Positions 1 to 6,213 of a stretch of DNA of 10,478 nucleotides are shown in pieces (within the stretch, counting starts at the first letter, position 1; every line of letters starts with the position of its first letter). The notes under the pieces were generated by a model. That model searched no databases and had not been told where the DNA came from. It worked only from the letters and a program-made list of their open reading frames with translations. Location: the NCBI GenBank assembly GCA_013002375.1, contig JABDJW010000102.1:1-10478 (forward strand). Reading direction: 5' to 3'. The position numbers and the translations under genes are program-made. The stretch is from Acidimicrobiales bacterium (lineage in GTDB: Bacteria; Actinomycetota; Acidimicrobiia; Acidimicrobiales; SHLQ01).

Positions 1-4
1 GCCC

Positions 5-718
5 TTGAGTGCTCCGTCCGACCGGGCCATGGTGCCGCGGCCGGCCAGCACGGTTGCCCTGGTGCGCGACGACGGCCGCGGTCTCACCACCTACCTGCTG
101 CGGCGCAACCCGGCGCTCGAGTTCGCGCCGGGCGCCACGGTCTACCCCGGCGGCGCGGTCGACGACGACGATCACCACCCGCGCTGGGAGCGGTACTGCG
201 CCGGCCTCGACGATCGCCAGGCGTGCGCCGAACTCGCGGTCGAGCGGGGCGGGCTGGCCTACTACGTAGCCGCGGCGCGCGAGTGCTTCGAAGAAGTCGG
301 CATCGTGTTGAGCGACGGTCCGCAGCTCGACCGGTCGGTCGGCCTGGCCGCGGCGTGCCGCGATGGTCGTCAGGTGAATGCCGGAGCGCTGTGGTACCTC
401 GGGCGCTGGATCACCCCGATCGGCGCGCCTCGCCGCTACGACACTCGCTTCTTCATCGCCGTGGCGCCCGAGGGGCAGGAGCCCGAACCCGACGAGGACG
501 AGCTGCTGCACGGCGAGTGGTATCGCCCGGCCGATGCGCTGGCCCAACACGAAGACGGCCGCCTCGAATTGATCCTGCCCACGATGGTCACGCTGCAGTT
601 CCTGCAGCGCTTCAAAACCACCGATTCACTGCTCGGCGCGGTGGCGCACCGGCGGGGGCAGGCCCCGGCGTTGGTCGAACGCGACGGTGGTTTGTTGCGC
701 CACGTCGACTCCGCCTGA
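5..718 (+). CDS. NUDIX hydrolase, NUDT19-like (possible CoA/nucleotide diphosphatase)
   Basis: Predicted cytosolic pyrophosphohydrolase that would cleave a nucleoside-diphosphate-linked substrate; the exact substrate is unknown. The 237-residue protein shows a split NUDIX box: YPGGAV followed by acidic residues at about 47-56, then the helix RECFEEVGI at 92-100 with the metal-binding RE..EE..G residues. About 35 residues separate the two parts, as in the NUDT19 branch, whose NUDIX box carries an insertion. The later WITP...RRYDTRFF stretch (135-150) is also typical of that branch. NUDT19 is a CoA diphosphatase in animals, but this activity cannot be transferred with confidence. The start is uncertain: TTG at 5 is too close to the edge to see a ribosome binding site, ATG at 29 is an alternative, and the gene could begin upstream of the window. 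A weak hairpin follows the stop. Confidence 0.88.
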   Translation: MSAPSDRAMVPRPASTVALVRDDGRGLTTYLLRRNPALEFAPGATVYPGGAVDDDDHHPRWERYCAGLDDRQACAELAVERGGLAYYVAAARECFEEVGIVLSDGPQLDRSVGLAAACRDGRQVNAGALWYLGRWITPIGAPRRYDTRFFIAVAPEGQEPEPDEDELLHGEWYRPADALAQHEDGRLELILPTMVTLQFLQRFKTTDSLLGAVAHRRGQAPALVERDGGLLRHVDSA

Positions 719-745
719 CCCAGCTCGCGCGCCCCTGCATCGCGC

Positions 746-767
746 GGACCGTGAGGGTCCACCTTTT
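746..767 (+). terminator. Possible weak intrinsic terminator after the NUDIX gene
   Basis: A perfect 5-bp stem GGACC/GGTCC (746-750 with 756-760, loop GTGAG) is followed at 764-767 by TTTT. The stem is short, so this is only a plausible terminator. It lies 28 bases after the NUDIX stop and before the surface-protein gene, where a terminator would be expected. The T-run overlaps a TTGGCA sequence (766-771) that resembles a -35 box, but no convincing -10 lies at the right distance. Confidence 0.33.
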
Positions 768-878
768 GGCAGAACGCCCTATCTAGGGTTTCTACCTGGC
801 GAGCTTCGGCGCGCTTCCAGCAATCGTTCAGGTGTGGCTCACATCCCCGAACTCAACTCACGGCTAAACGAGGAACCC

Positions 879-1460
879 ATGAAAAAGATCTTTGCACTGG
901 CAGGTTTTCTTGCCCTCATGCTGACCATGCTCAGCGGCACCGCAGCGGCCCAGGACGACCCGGTGATCACCGCCGATCCGGCCTCGGTCAGCGAAGAGGG
1001 TGAAGCCGACATCACGGTGTCGGGCGAGAACTTCACGCCCGGCAACTCCTTGTTCCTGCTCCCCTGTGTGGCCCCCGACGGTGACGCCAACGCCATCAAC
1101 GGTCAGCAGGACTGCGACATCGCCGACCTCACCGCGGTGACGGTTGGCGATGACGGCACGTTCACCGCCGACGTCACCTACGACATCGTCGAGTGCTTCG
1201 CCATCGCGGCCGGCGACGCGGCCCAGACCGAAGCCGCTGCGGTCACCATCCTCGTCGATGGCGCCGCCGGCGCCTGCGGCACCGATGGTGGCGGAAGCGA
1301 CACGACCGAAGAGGCTCCGGCCACGACCGAAGGACCCGGCGGCGAGGATCCGCTTCCCGAGACGGGCGTCGGTACCAACCTGATGATCGCCGGTGCGTTG
1401 TTCCTTCTGGGCGCGGGCTACTTCTCGACCCGGGCCGGTGGCCGGTTGGGCGAGCGCTGA
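879..1460 (+). CDS. Secreted LPXTG-anchored surface protein with possible neocarzinostatin-like domain
   Basis: A 193-residue exported protein. It starts with a Sec signal peptide (MKK, hydrophobic core 4-20, likely cleavage after TAAA at 24). A mature beta-rich domain follows (about 28-130), beginning VITADPASVSEEGEADITVSG, then a Thr/Glu/Gly/Pro-rich linker (136-158). It ends in a sorting signal: LPETG at 159-163, a hydrophobic segment (167-182) and a short basic tail with three arginines. A sortase would cut LPETG and attach the protein to the cell wall. The mature domain has an opening strand pattern, four cysteines (63, 79, 106, 133) and a VGDDGTFTADVTY stretch that recall the neocarzinostatin-type Ig-like fold, but this is inference. 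I chose ATG 879 because GAGGAA (870-875) precedes it and a signal peptide begins there; upstream codons would spoil the signal. No sortase gene is in the window. A strong hairpin terminator follows. Confidence 0.85.
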   Translation: MKKIFALAGFLALMLTMLSGTAAAQDDPVITADPASVSEEGEADITVSGENFTPGNSLFLLPCVAPDGDANAINGQQDCDIADLTAVTVGDDGTFTADVTYDIVECFAIAAGDAAQTEAAAVTILVDGAAGACGTDGGGSDTTEEAPATTEGPGGEDPLPETGVGTNLMIAGALFLLGAGYFSTRAGGRLGER

Positions 1461-1500
1461 GCAGAACCATGAGCTAGCTGGAGAGCCGAAGACGAAAGTG

Positions 1501-1537
1501 AGTGGGCACCGCCGCAAGGCGGTGCCCGCTACGTTTT
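1501..1537 (+). terminator. Strong hairpin terminator of the LPXTG gene
   Basis: A 10-bp perfect stem GGGCACCGCC/GGCGGTGCCC (1504-1513 with 1518-1527) is closed by a GCAA tetraloop of the stable GNRA type. It can be extended to 13 bp (1501-1513 with 1518-1530) with one G-T wobble. TTTT follows at 1534-1537 after a short spacer. It starts 41 bases after the stop of the surface-protein gene and just before the repeat element. The T-tract is short, as is usual in high-GC genomes. Confidence 0.8.
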
Positions 1538-1550
1538 CCGCCACGACATG

Positions 1551-1618
1551 GGCATGGGGTCAGGTCTACGTTGGACCCTGCGTCGGCATGGGGTCAGGTC
1601 TACGTTGGACCCTGCGTC
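1551..1618 (+). repeat. Left tandem pair of identical 34-base units
   Basis: Two perfect, immediately adjacent copies of a unit beginning GGCATGGGGTCAGGTC and ending CCCTGCGTC, at 1551-1584 and 1585-1618. With only two copies and no spacers this is not a CRISPR array. Confidence 0.95.
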
Positions 1619-1730
1619 GCGCTGAAACCGCTTCCAAGCCGGAGAGACACTGAGAACCACATCGACTCGGTCTCTGTTTGTCGGACTTTGTAGATCGATC
1701 TCGCGCGGAGCGCGCGCAGGGTTCTTTCGA

Positions 1731-1775
1731 GACCTGACCCCGGAGGCGCGTAGAGTCCAACGTAGACCTGACCCC
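1731..1775 (-). repeat. Right inverted pair of the same repeat core, 34-base period
   Basis: On the minus strand, GGGGTCAGGTC begins at 1775 and again at 1741. The outer copy extends the match to the left unit for 21 bases (down to 1755). The inner copy diverges after 12 bases. The spacing equals the unit length of the left pair, so the right end looks like an older, diverged duplicate of the same array. Confidence 0.85.
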
Positions 1776-1820
1776 AGCGGTGTTTGGGCGCGCCGGTTTG
1801 CGGGGTTAGCGGTTCGAGGC

Positions 1821-3008
1821 CTACGAGTCGGCGGCTTGTTGGGCGTCGAACTCGTCGAGCGCGGCGGTGGCGAGGTCGAGCATGCGGGCGCTGCAGCCGG
1901 CCATCTCGACCGGAGGCACGAGCTCGCTCACGATCGTGTCGACGATCGACGCTAACTCGGCTGCGGCCGGACCGCCGTCGGGGCCGCCCGCGTTGAGGAT
2001 GGCCGGTTCGCCGTCGTCGCCGCCGGAGGCGACCGCCGCTTCGATCGGGACTCGACCGAGCAGTGGCACGCCGACTTCGGCGGCGAGTTCGGCGCCGCCA
2101 CCGGAGCCGAACACCTCGTAGCGCTCGCCGTCGGGCGTGACGAACGCCGACATGTTCTCGATGACGCCGACGATCCGAAGGTAGTTGTTGCGACCCATGT
2201 TGGCCACCCGCACCGCGACCTTCTGCGCGACCTTGGCCGGCGTGGTGACGATGATCATCTCGGCCCGGGGCAGCATCTTGGCCAGACCCATCTGCACGTC
2301 GCCGGTACCGGGCGGCATGTCGATCACGAGGTAGTCCATCTCGCCCCAGGCGACGTCCTGCAGGAAGTGCTGCACCGCTCGGTTGAGCATGAGGCCCCGC
2401 CACATCAGGGCCGACTCCTCCTTGTCGACGAGGAAGCCCATCGACACGACCTTGAGGAGGCCGTCGCCCACTTCCCGTTCGACGGGAACGATCTTCTTGT
2501 CCTTCGATTCGAGGTGATCGTCGAGCCCGAGCATGCGGGGCACCGAGAACCCCCAGATGTCGGCGTCGATGACGCCGACGGTGAAGCCCCGCGACGCCAG
2601 CCCGGCGGCGAGGTTGACGGTGATCGACGATTTGCCGACGCCGCCCTTGCCCGACGCCACCATGATGACCTTGGTGGTCGAGGGGATCTCGGTGTCGGGC
2701 GCGTTCTGGCTGACGTTGAAGCGAGCCTTCGACATCGCCTCGGCTTTCTCGTCCTGGCTCAGCACGCCCCAGTTGATCTTCACCCGTTCGATGCCGGGCA
2801 GCGACAGGATCCGGGCCCGGATGTCCTTCTGGATCTGGGCTCGAAGGGGGCAGCCCTCGGTGGTGAGGTCGATGTGCAGATAAGCGATGCCGTCCTCGAC
2901 CTTGGCCCCCTTGGCCATGCCCAACTCGACGATGTCGCTGCCCAGTTCGGGATCGATGACGCCCCCCAGGAGCTGCATGATCTCGTCCGAGGTGGGTGTA
3001 CTCGTCAT
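1821..3008 (-). CDS. mrp: Mrp/ApbC/NBP35-family iron-sulfur cluster carrier ATPase
   Basis: Cytosolic P-loop ATPase of the Mrp/ApbC family, which binds a [4Fe-4S] cluster and passes it to apo-proteins. From ATG 3008 it has 395 residues. The N-terminus (about 5-80) is a MIP18/DUF59 domain with the conserved TTEGCPLR. Then come the deviant Walker A SGKGGVGKS (119-127), DADIWG (148-153) and Walker B-like YLVIDMPPGTGD (226-237). The CxxC that bridges the cluster in many homologues is not visible: the region after IENMS (283-287) reads AFVTPDGERYEVFGSGGG. I prefer ATG 3008 over more upstream starts because the protein then begins with MTSTPTSDEIMQLL, as usual, and because TATCGT lies exactly 6 bases before it, which fits a leaderless transcript. 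It is divergent from the A-type Fe-S carrier, an arrangement that supports a shared role. Confidence 0.93.
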   Translation of the reverse strand: MTSTPTSDEIMQLLGGVIDPELGSDIVELGMAKGAKVEDGIAYLHIDLTTEGCPLRAQIQKDIRARILSLPGIERVKINWGVLSQDEKAEAMSKARFNVSQNAPDTEIPSTTKVIMVASGKGGVGKSSITVNLAAGLASRGFTVGVIDADIWGFSVPRMLGLDDHLESKDKKIVPVEREVGDGLLKVVSMGFLVDKEESALMWRGLMLNRAVQHFLQDVAWGEMDYLVIDMPPGTGDVQMGLAKMLPRAEMIIVTTPAKVAQKVAVRVANMGRNNYLRIVGVIENMSAFVTPDGERYEVFGSGGGAELAAEVGVPLLGRVPIEAAVASGGDDGEPAILNAGGPDGGPAAAELASIVDTIVSELVPPVEMAGCSARMLDLATAALDEFDAQQAADS

Positions 3009-3020
3009 GAATTCACGATA
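3009..3020 (-). promoter_or_regulatory. Leaderless-type -10 box of mrp
   Basis: On the minus strand TATCGT (3020 to 3015) is followed by six bases, GAATTC, and then the ATG of mrp. A TANNNT box 6-7 bases before the start codon would place transcription initiation at the A of ATG. No Shine-Dalgarno sequence is present. No clear -35 box was found. Confidence 0.55.
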
Positions 3021-3068
3021 TCGGTTGGGAATGCGCGGAACTCCGTGGCGGTTGGCACGAGTCAGGTC

Positions 3069-3087
3069 CGGTACCGTTCGGTACACT
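3069..3087 (+). promoter_or_regulatory. -10 box and overlapping palindrome upstream of the A-type carrier
   Basis: GTACCG/CGGTAC form a perfect inverted repeat with a 2-base centre (3071-3076, 3079-3084). Read another way, CGGTAC is directly repeated 10 bases apart (3069-3074, 3079-3084), about one helical turn. The right arm overlaps TACACT (3082-3087), a good -10 box that would start transcription near 3094, ahead of the ribosome binding site. The position fits an operator controlling this Fe-S gene. The regulator is unknown and no good -35 box was seen. Confidence 0.45.
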
Positions 3088-3101
3088 GAAGCCAGTTACC
3101 C

Positions 3102-3108
3102 AGGAGGT
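3102..3108 (+). promoter_or_regulatory. Ribosome binding site of the A-type carrier
   Basis: AGGAGGT, a near-perfect match to the anti-Shine-Dalgarno sequence, lies 10 bases before ATG 3119 and fixes that start. It stands out because several other genes here have no such site. Confidence 0.75.
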
Positions 3109-3118
3109 CCTGCAAACG

Positions 3119-3439
3119 ATGATCGCGCTCACCGACAACGCCACCACCAAGGTCAAAGAACTCATCGACGCCGAAGGCGAAGAGGGCCTGATGCTGCGCG
3201 TCGCCGTGATGCCGGGCGGTTGCTCCGGGTTCAGCTACGACATGTACTTCGATTCCGAGTCCGCGGCCGACGACCTGCAAGAGGCCTACGGCGAGGTCAC
3301 CGTGGTCGTCGATCCGACCAGCGCCCAGATGCTCAGCGGCGCAACGCTCGACTACAAAGACGGCCTCGTCGACGCCGGGTTTGCCATCAACAACCCCAAC
3401 GCCCAGCGCACCTGCGGCTGCGGCAGCTCGTTCAGCTAG
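3119..3439 (+). CDS. A-type iron-sulfur carrier (HesB/IscA/ErpA family)
   Basis: A 106-residue protein, the normal size for A-type carriers. These bind a [2Fe-2S] or [4Fe-4S] cluster and hand it to target enzymes in the cytosol. The three conserved cysteine ligands are present: C35 in GGCSGFSY and C99 and C101 in the C-terminal TCGCGSSF. The protein starts with the typical IALTDNATTKVKEL. The start at 3119 is set by a strong AGGAGGT. It is transcribed divergently from mrp across a 110-base gap containing both promoters, so the two are likely partners in Fe-S cluster delivery. Which of the IscA, ErpA or SufA roles applies cannot be decided from sequence alone. The downstream radical SAM gene is 122 bases away and probably separate. 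Confidence 0.95.
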   Translation: MIALTDNATTKVKELIDAEGEEGLMLRVAVMPGGCSGFSYDMYFDSESAADDLQEAYGEVTVVVDPTSAQMLSGATLDYKDGLVDAGFAINNPNAQRTCGCGSSFS

Positions 3440-3561
3440 CTGTTCGCAACCCGCATTCGGCTCTGGTTCTCCCCAGGGTCATGTGGCACCATGATTCGAT
3501 GGCGAGCCGCACCCGACGGTAGTCATCGTCGGCCGCGGCGCCTGCCCGGTCGAGGAGCCAC

Positions 3562-6192
3562 GTGAGGAGGCCGGTGAGCGAGCACGAAGCGATGGCATTG
3601 CGGCCGGACTGGTCGTTGTTGACCTTGCTCAGCGTCGGAGCCCAGCCCCAGCTCTGCGCGGTCGAACCTCCTCTGCCCTGGGACGATTTGCACATCCCGC
3701 GGCGTTCGCTGACGCTGCCCGAACTTCGCTACCTCGCCGGTTGGTGCCGAACGGGCGATGCCGCAGCCGCGGCCGAGGCCGCGGATTTGACGGCCGATGG
3801 GCGGGCCACCCTTGATCAGACTCTGGCCGACTTCGGGCTGCTGACCGGGGCGAGTTCGCGCCAGGTCCAGCCGGCTGAGGGCGCACCGACCGGTCGTGGT
3901 GCCGACACCGGTGACGACCACGCGCTGATCATGGAGAAGCCGATCGTGTGGCGCCTCGGTGTAGCCGGGTTCGAACGCTACGACCACGACGGGGAGCGGG
4001 TCGCGGTCCTCGAGCCGCTCGACATCATGGTCGCGCACCATTTCGCTCAGGCCGCGACCGTCGTCGAAGCATGGAGCCACGCCCAGATCGCGCTCGCCGA
4101 CGAGCTGCCCGACATCGATGCCTTCCGGGGCCGGGCGTCGCGTCTGGTGGCCATCGGCGTGCTCGACGATGCCTCGCTCCACGCCGACGCGGTCGAGCAC
4201 CAGAACGTGCGCGACACTCGACTCCGCGAGGGCCTACGCAACGCCGCGCTACTGCGTCAGACCATGCGCAAGCATCGCGATGCCTGGCTGGAACAGAAGC
4301 GGCAATCCGACGCCACCCGCGATCTGATCTCGGTCTACCCGGTGGTCGACGCTGCGCCGATTCCTTCGTTGGCCCTCGGTGCCATCATGGCGGCGGCAGC
4401 GGCCTCGGACGATCCCGGGCTCGAGGCGCTCGACCTCGAACCGCTCTGGCTGCCGCGCAATGCCGATCTCGAGTCGATTCCGGTCGAACCGGCCATCTTC
4501 TTGTTCACGGACTACATCTGGACCCACCGCCAGAACCTCGACATCTCGGCGGCCATCAAGGCCCGGAACCCCGATGCCATCATCGTGCACGGCGGGCCCG
4601 ACTGCCCCTCGTACGCCATGGACACGCGGGCCTACTTGCACGACCATCCGTACGTCGATGTCGCCGTTCGAGGCGAAGGCGAGGCGACGGCCATCGAGCT
4701 CTTCGCCGCCCTGGGCCGATCGGGGGGCGATCTCTGCGAACTCGGTGATGTCGCCGGGCTCACGTACCGCCATGAGGGCAAGATCGTCCGCACCGCGGAT
4801 CGCGACCGCATCGCCGAGCTCGACTGCATCCCGTCGCCCTACCTGGCCGGCACGTTCTCGGCCTACGAGTCCCTGCCCGGTCTGGAATGCGCCATCATCG
4901 AGACCAACCGGGGCTGCCCCTACGGCTGCACGTTCTGCGACTGGGGCTCGGCCACGAACAGCCGCATCCGCAAGTTCGATCTCGAGCGGGTGCTCGCCGA
5001 GCTGGACTGGTGTGCGGCCAACAAGGTGGTCCGGATCTGGATGGCCGACGCGAACTTCGGCATCTTCTCGCGCGATGTCGAGATCGCCCAACGGGTCGCC
5101 GACCTGAAGCAGGCCGACGGGTTCCCGCGACGGTTCATCTCGAACTACGCCAAGAACACGGTGAAGCATCTTCGCCACATCGTCGAGATTCTCGCCACCG
5201 CCGGCATCGTGACCGAGGGCTTGTTGTCGCTGCAGTCGATGGACGAGAACACGCTGGCTACCATTCGCCGGTCCAACATCAAACTCGAGAAGTACGAGGC
5301 GCTGGCCACGGAGTTCCGCGAGGAGGAGCTTCCGCTGTTCGTCGACCTCATGATGGGCTTGCCCGGGCAGACCCTGCAATCGTTGCGGAACGATCTGCAG
5401 CAGTGCGTCAACCGCGACGTGCTGGCGAAGTGCCATGGCACGGAGCTGTTGGTCAACAGCCCGATGAACGAGCCGGAGTACCGCACCGAACACGCAGTCG
5501 AATCCGTTCGTCCGCCCGGACCGCCGGCCGCCGGTACCACCGTGACCACGCCCGCGCTGGTGGTCTCGGCCACGACGTTCACCAGAGCCGACTACTCCGA
5601 AATGCACCGCATGCGTCGGTCGTACCTCCTCAACGAAAACCTCGGGGTGATGCGCCACATCAGCCGGTTCATGCGCCAGGCGGCCGGGATCCGCGAAGTC
5701 GACTTCTTCGAGCGAGTGCGGGCCGCTGCGCATGCGGATCCGCAGCGCTGGCCGTCCCTTCGGCTGGTGGTCGCAACCGTTCCCGACACCATGGCCCCAC
5801 CGGTGTCATGGGCGTTCTATGTCGACGACCTCCATCGCTACGTCGTCGAGGAGTGCGGGGTGGCCGACGATTCCGCGCTCGCCACCGTGCTCGCCGTGCA
5901 GCACCACGTCCTGCCGGCCGCCGATCGCGAGTTTCCCACCACCGTCGAGCTCGCGCACGACTATGGGGCGTGGTACCGCTCGATCCATCAGGCCAAAGAC
6001 GATGGCCACCGCGAAGACTGGGAGGCCGTCGTACCTCCGCTGGAGACGTACGGTCCGGCCCGGTTCGAGGTCACCGACCCGCGGTTGGTGTGCCGGCTGA
6101 ACCTGGGGGCCGGTTCGTCGATCGATGCGTACAACGACTGGGAGCTCGCCTCGCCGGTGAGCCGCGCGGTGGCGGCCCAGTACCTGACCTGA
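3562..6192 (+). CDS. B12-binding-like radical SAM enzyme with long N-terminal region, substrate unknown
   Basis: An 876-residue radical SAM enzyme. C452, C456 and C459 in GCPYGCTFC would hold the [4Fe-4S] cluster that cleaves S-adenosylmethionine; DWG follows. The SAM barrel runs from about 445 to 640, with GLLSLQSMDENTL and VDLMMGLPGQT. Before it (about 265-440) lies a Rossmann-like region with FTDYIWTHRQNL, VHGGPDCPSY and VRGEGEA, as in cobalamin-binding radical SAM proteins; the DxHxxG base-off histidine motif is absent, as in many of this class. The first 260 residues may contain two winged-helix-like units (about 17-96 and 128-205), and the C-terminus (about 680-876) is a domain I do not recognise. 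Start choice is uncertain: GTG 3562 has GAGGAG four bases upstream, GTG 3574 follows AGGAGG by three bases, and ATG 3592 is a third option. No precursor peptide or partner gene is obvious, so the substrate is unknown. Confidence 0.87.
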   Translation: MRRPVSEHEAMALRPDWSLLTLLSVGAQPQLCAVEPPLPWDDLHIPRRSLTLPELRYLAGWCRTGDAAAAAEAADLTADGRATLDQTLADFGLLTGASSRQVQPAEGAPTGRGADTGDDHALIMEKPIVWRLGVAGFERYDHDGERVAVLEPLDIMVAHHFAQAATVVEAWSHAQIALADELPDIDAFRGRASRLVAIGVLDDASLHADAVEHQNVRDTRLREGLRNAALLRQTMRKHRDAWLEQKRQSDATRDLISVYPVVDAAPIPSLALGAIMAAAAASDDPGLEALDLEPLWLPRNADLESIPVEPAIFLFTDYIWTHRQNLDISAAIKARNPDAIIVHGGPDCPSYAMDTRAYLHDHPYVDVAVRGEGEATAIELFAALGRSGGDLCELGDVAGLTYRHEGKIVRTADRDRIAELDCIPSPYLAGTFSAYESLPGLECAIIETNRGCPYGCTFCDWGSATNSRIRKFDLERVLAELDWCAANKVVRIWMADANFGIFSRDVEIAQRVADLKQADGFPRRFISNYAKNTVKHLRHIVEILATAGIVTEGLLSLQSMDENTLATIRRSNIKLEKYEALATEFREEELPLFVDLMMGLPGQTLQSLRNDLQQCVNRDVLAKCHGTELLVNSPMNEPEYRTEHAVESVRPPGPPAAGTTVTTPALVVSATTFTRADYSEMHRMRRSYLLNENLGVMRHISRFMRQAAGIREVDFFERVRAAAHADPQRWPSLRLVVATVPDTMAPPVSWAFYVDDLHRYVVEECGVADDSALATVLAVQHHVLPAADREFPTTVELAHDYGAWYRSIHQAKDDGHREDWEAVVPPLETYGPARFEVTDPRLVCRLNLGAGSSIDAYNDWELASPVSRAVAAQYLT

Positions 6193-6193
6193 C

Positions 6194-6208
6194 CCGAGCC
6201 CGACTCGG
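6194..6208. terminator. Small hairpin between convergent genes
   Basis: CCGAG/CTCGG (6194-6198 with 6204-6208) with a 5-base loop fills most of the 21-base gap between the stops of the radical SAM gene and the lipoprotein gene. It could act in both directions. The stem is short and has no T-run, so terminator function is tentative. Confidence 0.3.
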
Positions 6209-6213
6209 CGGCG

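Larger units (their letters stand above)
1551..1780. repeat. Small MITE/REP-like element with paired 34-base repeats in inverted orientation at each end
   Basis: Non-coding element between two convergent genes. On the left a 34-base unit occurs twice head to tail (1551-1584, 1585-1618). On the right the core GGGGTCAGGTC occurs twice on the minus strand (starting at 1775 and 1741, reading leftward), again exactly 34 bases apart. The outer right copy matches 21 bases of the left unit (1755-1775 against 1556-1576). The inner right copy keeps the first 12 bases and also an ACCCTGCG stretch. The interior (about 1619-1730) is less GC-rich than its surroundings and holds two small hairpins: AGAGAC/GTCTCT (1643-1648, 1670-1675) and CGCGC/GCGCG (1702-1706, 1710-1714). 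No transposase or intact reading frame was seen. Inverted ends, small size and intergenic position suggest a non-autonomous mobile or REP/BIME-type element. No clear target-site duplication is visible. Confidence 0.68.

Noticed and set aside
766..794. Promoter with TTGGCA as -35 for the LPXTG gene
   Set aside because: No acceptable -10 hexamer at 16-19 bases; TAGGGT at 784 is only 12 bases away.
687..878. Upstream extension of the LPXTG protein to a start at 687
   Set aside because: It would overlap the NUDIX gene and put 64 residues in front of a clear signal peptide that has its own GAGGAA site.
1551..1618. CRISPR-like direct repeats
   Set aside because: Only two adjacent copies with no spacers, and the sequence reappears inverted at 1731-1775; it is a tandem duplication in a repeat element.
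1600..2403. 267-codon minus-strand frame running through the repeat element into mrp
   Set aside because: It is out of frame with mrp, is Arg-rich without any domain, and covers non-coding repeat sequence.
3009..3086. Upstream extension of Mrp to residue MYRTVPD at 3086
   Set aside because: It would read through the divergent promoter region; MTSTPTSDEIMQLL at 3008 is the natural N-terminus with a leaderless -10 box.
2367..3089. 240-codon plus-strand frame antisense to mrp
   Set aside because: Mirror of the well-supported mrp coding sequence; no recognisable domain and no ribosome binding site.
3481..3522. 13-codon frame MWHHDSMASRTRR as a peptide precursor for the radical SAM enzyme
   Set aside because: Too short for a leader plus core, without a ribosome binding site or typical core residues.
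4249..5733. Long open frame of 494 codons on the minus strand, and another of 494 codons on the plus strand at 4887-6371
   Set aside because: Both lie within or largely across the radical SAM gene in other frames, show low-complexity Arg/Ala-rich or patternless sequence, and are the usual high-GC shadow frames.
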